Assembly (NCBI GenBank): GCA_947085285.1
Contig: CAMTVZ010000067.1
Span: forward strand, 1 to 12,517
Direction of reading: 5' to 3'
Length of the DNA stretch: 12,517 nt
Source of the DNA: JASEGV01 sp947085285
GTDB lineage: Bacteria; Bacteroidota; Ignavibacteria; UBA10030; BY39
Part shown: piece after piece, positions 8,181-12,517 of the stretch
Layout: every line of letters begins with the position of its first letter
How positions within the stretch are numbered: the first letter of the stretch is position 1
Program-made: the position numbers and the translations under genes
The notes under the pieces: model-generated
Databases searched by the model: none
Told to the model about the DNA's origin: nothing
The model's input: only the letters and a program-made list of their open reading frames with translations

Positions 8181-9209
8181 ATGAACAAAGTCAGTAAGAC
8201 ATTAAAATCTTATCTACTTAAAATTCTTGATAGCTCAATTACAGAAGTTGAGTTAACAGATTTTGTTCATGTTTGCCGTTCGATAGTCCAACCGTATCTA
8301 CTCTATTTCCGCTCTTCGGTTTTTAACCTTTGCACGCAACAAGGACTAACTATAACCGACCTTGCTTACGATTGCATTGCAGAAGCATTTGCCAAGGATG
8401 ACAAAAACAAATATCATAAATTGGAAAATTTTGTTAAATCGCTAAACAATGATTTGGAAACAACGCCTGAAATTGAAATCTTTTTAGCATTCAAAAGTTT
8501 CATAACAAAAATTGCCGATGCAGAGCTTGCTCGGCTTTATGCACAGTCCGATCCCTATGGTGCGAAAATTCATCGAAACATGCGTGATTGTTTGAAAAGA
8601 TCAAAGATTCTTTTGCTTAAAAGAGATTCCCGCGGCTATGTTGTTCGACCTGTTGATTGCGATTGCCTCGATTGCTTGCAGCCATTCCCTCCCGACGAAC
8701 TTGAGAATAGATTCTTTGCTCGTGTTAATCGAAAACACTCAATGCCCGACCTGCTCGATGTCTTTCATCAGGTAATCAAAGAACAAAATACTTATAAGCG
8801 ATCAGTTCCACTTATCGAATTAGTACAGATAATTAAAAAAGTTTACTACGATGGATATGGAGACTTGACAGATGAAACCCTTCCCACGATAATGGAGAAT
8901 TTATCTGAATTCGAAATTGAGCAGATTCGCGGTAAAGTTGAAAATGGACTTAAAGAGAAAATTTTGTTTACGTATTTAGCACATGGAAAAGTGAACTGCA
9001 AACAAGCGGAAGCTATGTTTAATGCGTTTCAAGATTTGTTCGATGACTGGTGCAGCGGTGGAGATGCTAACGCTTCACTTTTAAATTATCTTAGAAGACA
9101 TTATCCTATGACAGAAGATGAGTACGAGAAAGAATTCCGTGCTAAGATGGAATACGTTTTGAAAATCGCACGTGAAGATTTTGCAGCAAGATTGATGAGA
9201 GAAATATAA
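8181..9209 (+). CDS. Divergent sigma-factor-like protein (putative), paired with an anti-sigma-like gene
   Basis: The product has 342 residues. There is no clear Shine-Dalgarno before the ATG; it is chosen because it is the only ATG before residue 134 and no TTG or GTG lies near it. It is soluble, with no signal peptide or membrane segment. Residues about 26-140 resemble sigma-70 region 2: a helix with aromatic residues (PYLLYFRSSVFNLC), then a G.T..DLAYDCIAEAF segment (55-70) like the acidic core-binding helix, and a basic segment (HRNMRDCLKRSK, 131-142). The middle has CDCLDC (160-165), not usual in sigma factors. Residues about 240-290 could form the region 4 helix-turn-helix, but no classic match is seen. 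The main support is context: the next gene carries a zinc-binding anti-sigma motif. It is longer than typical ECF sigma factors (about 180-200 residues). It may instead be a lineage-specific protein of unknown function. Confidence 0.45.
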   Translation: MNKVSKTLKSYLLKILDSSITEVELTDFVHVCRSIVQPYLLYFRSSVFNLCTQQGLTITDLAYDCIAEAFAKDDKNKYHKLENFVKSLNNDLETTPEIEIFLAFKSFITKIADAELARLYAQSDPYGAKIHRNMRDCLKRSKILLLKRDSRGYVVRPVDCDCLDCLQPFPPDELENRFFARVNRKHSMPDLLDVFHQVIKEQNTYKRSVPLIELVQIIKKVYYDGYGDLTDETLPTIMENLSEFEIEQIRGKVENGLKEKILFTYLAHGKVNCKQAEAMFNAFQDLFDDWCSGGDANASLLNYLRRHYPMTEDEYEKEFRAKMEYVLKIAREDFAARLMREI

Positions 9210-9319
9210 AGTTGAAGATTAGAGATTTTAGATTGCAAATTATTATGGAAGTAACGAAGAACGTTGAAATAATATAAATAGAATAATGGATTATTGGAAT
9301 ATTCGACTAATTACAAAAT
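9210..9319 (+). other. Gap between the sigma-like and anti-sigma-like genes, with a short degenerate repeat
   Basis: The 110 bases are very AT-rich. The first part, about 9214-9237, contains reiterated AGATT-like units (AAGATTAGAGATTTTAGATT), a low-complexity pattern. No terminator or convincing promoter is visible, so the two genes are probably co-transcribed despite the gap. Confidence 0.35.
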
Positions 9320-10792
9320 ATGCACATAACTGAAAATACATTTGAAAAATATATATTAGCTCCGGATGAGCTTTTAGAAGGTGAGAAGAAAAACCTTGAA
9401 AAACATCTGGATGAGTGTGCTTTGTGTAAAGAGAACTATGCTAAACTCCACGAATTTCACACCGCTATAGAAGAAAATCTTCGGACCGAGCCGACTGAAC
9501 GCGATAAAATGTTTGCTGAAAAACTTTTAGCCCGAAGGAAACAGGTCATCCCCTTTAGAAAACCTGAACTCGCACAGCATACGCGTAACACACTCGATGC
9601 TTACTTTGAAATTATTGAACCGTATCGCCGACCGTTAGTTCAAAGATTTATGCGGTATATACAAATACATCCATTTCGAGTGGCAGGTGGGGTCTCATTA
9701 GCAGCAGCACTCGTGTTTGCATCACTTTTGATCCGACCGATGTTTAAAGATACTAATCCTTCGTATGCCCGCGCAAAAGATGAGTTTCTTGTTGTGTATA
9801 ACAAAGAAGGTGAAGAGTTGTGGAAGAAACACATAGGGATGGGATTCGATTCTCAACAATTACAAAAGAAATTTATGTTCGAACCTATGGACAATTACGT
9901 AACTACCGCAGATGTAGATAACGACACTAAAAACGAAGTTATTGCCGTTTTTGGATGGTTACCGCAACCTCCATCTAGAAAGAAAAATGCTGTGACATGT
10001 TACAGCAGTGATGGAAGCGAACGTTGGACCTATGAATTTAATCGTAAAATAACATTTGGCAGCGAGGAATTTTCAAACGATTATCGTTTGGGGAAAATAG
10101 TAGTGGGGGACTTTGATAAAAATGGCTCGGTAGAGACAGTTGCACTTGCTACACATATACTATATTATCCTTGTGCGGTCGTTCGTCTCGATGCAAACAA
10201 GGGAATTCTACTTAATGAATACTGGCACTCCGGATTGATGGGGCAGGTATTCAGTATGGACATAGACGGAGACAGTATTGACGAGCTTATTTTCGGGGGT
10301 TCAAACAATGGTTTTAATAGAGCCTCCTTATTAGTTCTCGATACACGGATGATTAGCGGACATGCCCCGTCAACTCCCCCTTATACGCCTGTCGGTATAG
10401 AGAAAGGCACTGAAAAATATTACATTCTGCTTCCACAAAGCGATTTGTGCAAGGTTGGACCCGAGAGAAGAAATACTGTCTCTAATATACGTTTGACGGC
10501 CGAAAACCTGTTGGAAGTGAGAACGTTCGAAGTACAAGCAGAATCTCACTCACCTGGATTAATTTATTATTTTAATACACAGATGAGATGTATTAGTGTA
10601 GATGCGAACGATTATTTTGTAAAAGAACATGAAATAATGAGAAATGAGGGGAAGTTAAAAATGGTGTTGGATAAGCAGTATTTTGAAGAATTACGGCAAA
10701 GTGTGCAATACTGGGACAGGGAGAATTCTCGCTTCGTTCACTACGAAGAATTGACAAAACCACTCAGCGGGATACACAGAGTTGAGCAGTAA
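9320..10792 (+). CDS. Transmembrane anti-sigma-like protein: zinc-finger N-terminus fused to an FG-GAP/VCBS-like outer domain
   Basis: The product has 490 residues. No Shine-Dalgarno is visible; the ATG is chosen because it places the zinc motif at the normal distance from the N-terminus. Residues 29-36 are HLDECALC, the H-x3-C-x2-C motif of zinc-binding anti-sigma domains (zf-HC2), inside two short helices typical of that fold. A charged linker (about 45-115) leads to one transmembrane helix (about 119-138). The outer part has at least three Asp-rich segments, ADVDNDTKNE (197-206), GDFDKNGSVE (263-272) and DIDGDSIDE (314-322). These resemble the calcium-loop units of FG-GAP/VCBS beta-propeller repeats, with strands between them. 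The likely topology is N-terminus inside, propeller-like domain in the periplasm. By analogy with ECF systems it would hold the 8181-9209 product at the membrane until an envelope signal arrives. Typical anti-sigma factors are shorter and lack this outer domain. Confidence 0.65.
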   Translation: MHITENTFEKYILAPDELLEGEKKNLEKHLDECALCKENYAKLHEFHTAIEENLRTEPTERDKMFAEKLLARRKQVIPFRKPELAQHTRNTLDAYFEIIEPYRRPLVQRFMRYIQIHPFRVAGGVSLAAALVFASLLIRPMFKDTNPSYARAKDEFLVVYNKEGEELWKKHIGMGFDSQQLQKKFMFEPMDNYVTTADVDNDTKNEVIAVFGWLPQPPSRKKNAVTCYSSDGSERWTYEFNRKITFGSEEFSNDYRLGKIVVGDFDKNGSVETVALATHILYYPCAVVRLDANKGILLNEYWHSGLMGQVFSMDIDGDSIDELIFGGSNNGFNRASLLVLDTRMISGHAPSTPPYTPVGIEKGTEKYYILLPQSDLCKVGPERRNTVSNIRLTAENLLEVRTFEVQAESHSPGLIYYFNTQMRCISVDANDYFVKEHEIMRNEGKLKMVLDKQYFEELRQSVQYWDRENSRFVHYEELTKPLSGIHRVEQ

Positions 10793-11194
10793 AGTTCGGT
10801 TTTTGAATCACCTGAAACGGGGCGGCATTTGTCCACGAACCAACGATGAACAAAGACTGGCTTAAACGTATGAACTTGCAATGACCTAAAGTCTTAATTT
10901 TCCACAGCCCTGTATATACTGACTTATCTGGAAGCAGGGGTTTTTTATTTCAGAAATTTTCTGGAAGGAGGATGAACTGTCGAAATATGAAATAGTAGAT
11001 GACGTAACCGGCACATTTACTTTGCAACAAGCAAGGTAAACAAGCGGTTAATAGCCCGAAGGTTGTAGTTCGGAATTCAAAATGTGGAGTTGAATACACC
11101 GGACACAGCGTTGGATCACGGTTTGGAAAATACTTAATGTTTTACACATATCATACCAAAAATATGTATATATACGAAGTTCATTAATTCACTA
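10793..11194. other. Gene-poor stretch with possible degenerate coding remnants
   Basis: No confident gene is visible in these 402 bases. After the weak terminator, a frame without an ATG (10923-11039) reads sensibly as protein, including FWKEDELSKYEIVDDVTGTF. It ends at a stop and overlaps a second frame, shifted by one, at 11008-11187 (59 codons, with VEYTGHSVGSRFGKYL). A good ribosome binding site (GGAAGGAGG, 10963-10971) leads only to a seven-codon ORF (MNCRNMK). Together this could be a frameshifted gene remnant, but neither frame matches a family that I recognise. Confidence 0.35.
10908..10946 (+). terminator. Possible terminator after the anti-sigma-like gene
   Basis: CCCTG (10908-10912) pairs with CAGGG (10935-10939), followed by G and six T residues (10941-10946). 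The stem is only five pairs and the loop is long (22 bases), so it is weaker than the other terminators here. It lies about 115 bases after the stop codon at 10792. Confidence 0.4.
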
Positions 11195-11212
11195 GTTATG
11201 TGCAATGGCGCA
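11195..11212 (+). repeat. Left copy of an 18-base inverted repeat flanking the beta-barrel gene
   Basis: GTTATGTGCAATGGCGCA here is the reverse complement, with one mismatch (17 of 18), of 12113-12130. The two copies enclose the gene at 11248-12102 and little else. Either a terminal inverted repeat of a small element or integron-type recombination boxes could produce this; see findings. Confidence 0.75.
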
Positions 11213-11247
11213 CGTACACACTTCTCACAACAGAAAGGAACCACTTT

Positions 11248-12102
11248 ATGAACACACTTCGCCTTTTCATACGTTGGACCTGCTTCCTAGTCCCAGCCGT
11301 GATTTTGTTTGCATCAACGCAAACATTCGCACAGACCACGGTTGATGTTCTCTACTTGAAGAATGGCAGTATCATTAGAGGAACTGTCATTGAGCAAGTA
11401 ATTGGAGAGTCAGTCAAAATCCGAACTGCAGATGGTAACATCTTTGTCTACAGATTGGATGAAATCCAGAAGATGACCAAGGAAGAGAGTGCGAATGTCC
11501 AAGCAACCCCGTCACAGTCTTCCCCCAATCAGCCATTGAAGTCCCGTCTTGGCTTACAGGTGGGGTTGTTCTCTATCGCTGCCGATAATTTTGACAAAAT
11601 CTACGGAAGCTCATCTTCCTTTACTTTTGGCATAGAAGGACAATGGCTTTTCTCCGAGCAATTTGGCACATCAAGCAGGTTCCGATATTTCTCAAAAAAG
11701 GGGGAACCACTTACGTATACCAGTGGTGGAGCGACTATCACTAACCAGACATCAGAATGGACAGAGTATTGGCTCGTCATCGGCGGGAAAGCACATTTTC
11801 GAACTTCGGGCCAAGTTACTCCATTCATAGGTATTGGAGCGGCTTATTTCAACATAAAAGAATCAATCTCAGGCACTTTTAGCTACAGTGGTTCGCAACA
11901 ACCACTGAGTGTGTCGGTGTCGGAAGACACTTGGGGACTCGCATTATTCGGTGGGGGCAGTATATCTGTTTCGCCTTCGGTCTTTGTTGTCGTCGACGCT
12001 GAATTCACGACAGCCAGTGTGAAAGGTTCAGGCGGAGTAGGCGGAAGTGATTTGAAAGTAGGTGGATTCTTTATTAGTGCTGGGATCGAATTTGCTTTCT
12101 AA
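11248..12102 (+). CDS. Outer-membrane beta-barrel protein with N-terminal small beta domain
   Basis: The product has 284 residues from the ATG at 11248. This start is preferred to the in-frame GTG at 11200 because AAAGGAA (11234-11240) lies seven bases before it and the protein then begins with a normal signal peptide (residues 1 to about 28, ending TFAQ). Residues about 32-77 (VLYLKNGSIIRGTVIE...VKIRTADG...YRLDEIQKM) form a small all-beta domain common in exported Bacteroidota proteins, of unknown role. A Ser/Gln/Pro-rich linker (80-98) follows. Residues 99-284 form an eight-strand-type barrel, with repeated amphipathic strands, glycine-rich turns and a terminal GIEFAF ending in Phe. It fits the general outer-membrane beta-barrel family (OmpW/OmpA-like); no enzyme or transport role can be given. 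Three sampled 60-base rows have 42-52% GC, against 30-33% in two rows of the TonB and M16 genes (43% in one row of the sigma-like gene). It sits between inverted repeats, which suggests transfer. Confidence 0.8.
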   Translation: MNTLRLFIRWTCFLVPAVILFASTQTFAQTTVDVLYLKNGSIIRGTVIEQVIGESVKIRTADGNIFVYRLDEIQKMTKEESANVQATPSQSSPNQPLKSRLGLQVGLFSIAADNFDKIYGSSSSFTFGIEGQWLFSEQFGTSSRFRYFSKKGEPLTYTSGGATITNQTSEWTEYWLVIGGKAHFRTSGQVTPFIGIGAAYFNIKESISGTFSYSGSQQPLSVSVSEDTWGLALFGGGSISVSPSVFVVVDAEFTTASVKGSGGVGGSDLKVGGFFISAGIEFAF

Positions 12103-12112
12103 TGCGACTCCC

Positions 12113-12130
12113 TGCGCCACTGCACATAAC
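12113..12130 (-). repeat. Right copy of the 18-base inverted repeat
   Basis: TGCGCCACTGCACATAAC is the inverted partner of 11195-11212, with a single mismatch. It begins ten bases after the stop codon of the barrel gene. The outer end, ACATAAC followed by AGGCG, looks somewhat like the left part of an integron attC site, but no matching right part (GTTATGT) is found before the next gene. Confidence 0.75.
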
Positions 12131-12145
12131 AGGCGTGTTTACGAC

Positions 12146-12176
12146 ATTGTTTTGCTTGATGTCTACAAAACAATTT
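12146..12176 (+). terminator. AT-rich hairpin downstream of the barrel gene, possible terminator
   Basis: ATTGTTTTG (12146-12154) and CAAAACAAT (12166-12174) form a perfect nine-pair stem with an 11-base loop. Only a short T run follows (TTTA with the stem's final T), and the stem is AT-rich, so termination would be modest. It lies just outside the inverted repeat. Confidence 0.35.
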
Positions 12177-12274
12177 AGGTTTGAATTGCGGCGGCAGCTT
12201 GGCTGTAATCTAAAATCAAGAATAGAACTTTTCAAAATCCACATATTCTTTCACAATTTATAAAGGAGGGTTTT

Positions 12275-12517
12275 ATGAAAACCTTTAAAACTATTTTGTT
12301 ATGTCTGGTAATTCTACTTGCATTTAGTGCTCATCTCTCAGCGCAAACGTGGTCAGATGGTTTTGAATCATACACCACTGGTTCGTTTCCTTCTACTTGG
12401 ACTCCTGACGGGAATGCAACCGACATCAGTACCAACTATGTCACCACAACGACCTTTATCGGCGGAGCAAAGTCCCTTCGCCTTCACGGTATCATCGGTG
12501 GATGCTGGGGTGCCCTC
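12275..12517 (+). CDS. Secreted protein, N-terminal part (cut by the right edge)
   Basis: An ATG at 12275 with AAGGAGG at 12263-12269 opens a frame that continues without a stop for 81 codons to the end of the window. Residues 1 to about 23 are a clear signal peptide (MKTFKTILLCLVILLAFSAH then LSAQ). The mature part starts TWSDGFESYTTGSFPSTW, a pattern (DGFESY.TGS.PS.W) common at the beginning of concanavalin-A-like or jelly-roll domains in secreted, often C-terminally sorted, proteins of the FCB group. These domains often bind or act on carbohydrate or mediate adhesion, but only the first strands are visible, so the role is open. Whether it has a type IX or other sorting domain cannot be seen. 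Confidence 0.75.
   Translation, partial: MKTFKTILLCLVILLAFSAHLSAQTWSDGFESYTTGSFPSTWTPDGNATDISTNYVTTTTFIGGAKSLRLHGIIGGCWGAL

Noticed and set aside
8176..8183. TATCTATG as a -7 promoter box for the sigma-like gene
   Set aside because: It overlaps the start codon, so transcription would begin inside the gene, and no alternative start codon lies nearby; the pair at 8108-8139 is better placed.
10793..11194. tRNA, CRISPR array or other RNA gene in the gene-poor stretch
   Set aside because: No cloverleaf arms, CCA end or regularly spaced direct repeats could be found by eye on either strand.
11200..11247. GTG at 11200 as the start of the barrel protein
   Set aside because: It lies inside the inverted repeat, has no ribosome binding site and would bury the signal peptide; the ATG at 11248 has both signals.
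12113..12180. Complete integron attC site downstream of the barrel gene
   Set aside because: The left box (ACATAAC plus AGGCG) is suggestive, but no complementary GTTATGT box occurs before the next gene, and a nine-pair hairpin alone is not enough.

Overview
The window reads as a chromosomal segment from a Gram-negative bacterium of the Bacteroidota/Chlorobiota/Ignavibacteriota (FCB) superphylum. Supporting signs are a PorV/UPF0164-type outer-membrane protein, a TonB-dependent receptor, a DUF4175-type C-terminus, a secreted M16 peptidase pair and promoter-like sequences of the Bacteroidota form (TTTG-N20-TAnnTTTG). The DNA is AT-rich. Most genes have clear GGAGG-type ribosome binding sites, which fits Ignavibacteriota or relatives better than typical Bacteroidia. 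This placement is inference; no rRNA or marker gene is present. All supported genes lie on the + strand.

Layout. (1) Positions 2-4851 hold a close-packed run: the C-terminal end of a DUF4175-like envelope protein, a PorV-like outer-membrane protein with an apparent extra C-terminal barrel, and a TonB-dependent receptor that resembles the YncD/PqqU branch in its plug domain. (2) Positions 4852-5203 are non-coding, with a strong hairpin (a canonical terminator only when read on the minus strand), a small hairpin that puts a Shine-Dalgarno sequence in its loop ahead of an 8-codon ORF, and a promoter-like sequence. (3) Positions 5204-8046 are a translationally coupled pair of secreted M16 (insulinase-family) proteins: one with intact zinc ligands, one without them but with the conserved R/Y substrate-binding pair. 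A good intrinsic terminator follows. (4) Positions 8181-10792 encode a divergent sigma-factor-like protein, then a membrane protein with an N-terminal zinc-binding anti-sigma motif, one transmembrane helix and an extracytoplasmic domain with FG-GAP/VCBS-like Asp-rich repeats. (5) Positions 10793-12517 look like accessory DNA: a gene-poor stretch with possible coding remnants, then an outer-membrane beta-barrel gene (sampled GC higher than most sampled rows elsewhere) bracketed by 18-base inverted repeats matching at 17 of 18 positions, then the start of a secreted protein.

Working together. Regions 1-3 form a cell-envelope block (outer-membrane transport and secreted proteolysis). The order of TonB receptor followed by periplasmic M16 peptidase recalls the FusA/FusC and YddB/PqqL systems, although M16 pairs are common housekeeping genes in this group. 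Region 4 is most simply read as an envelope-sensing sigma/anti-sigma pair, and with region 5 it is the least ordinary part of the window.
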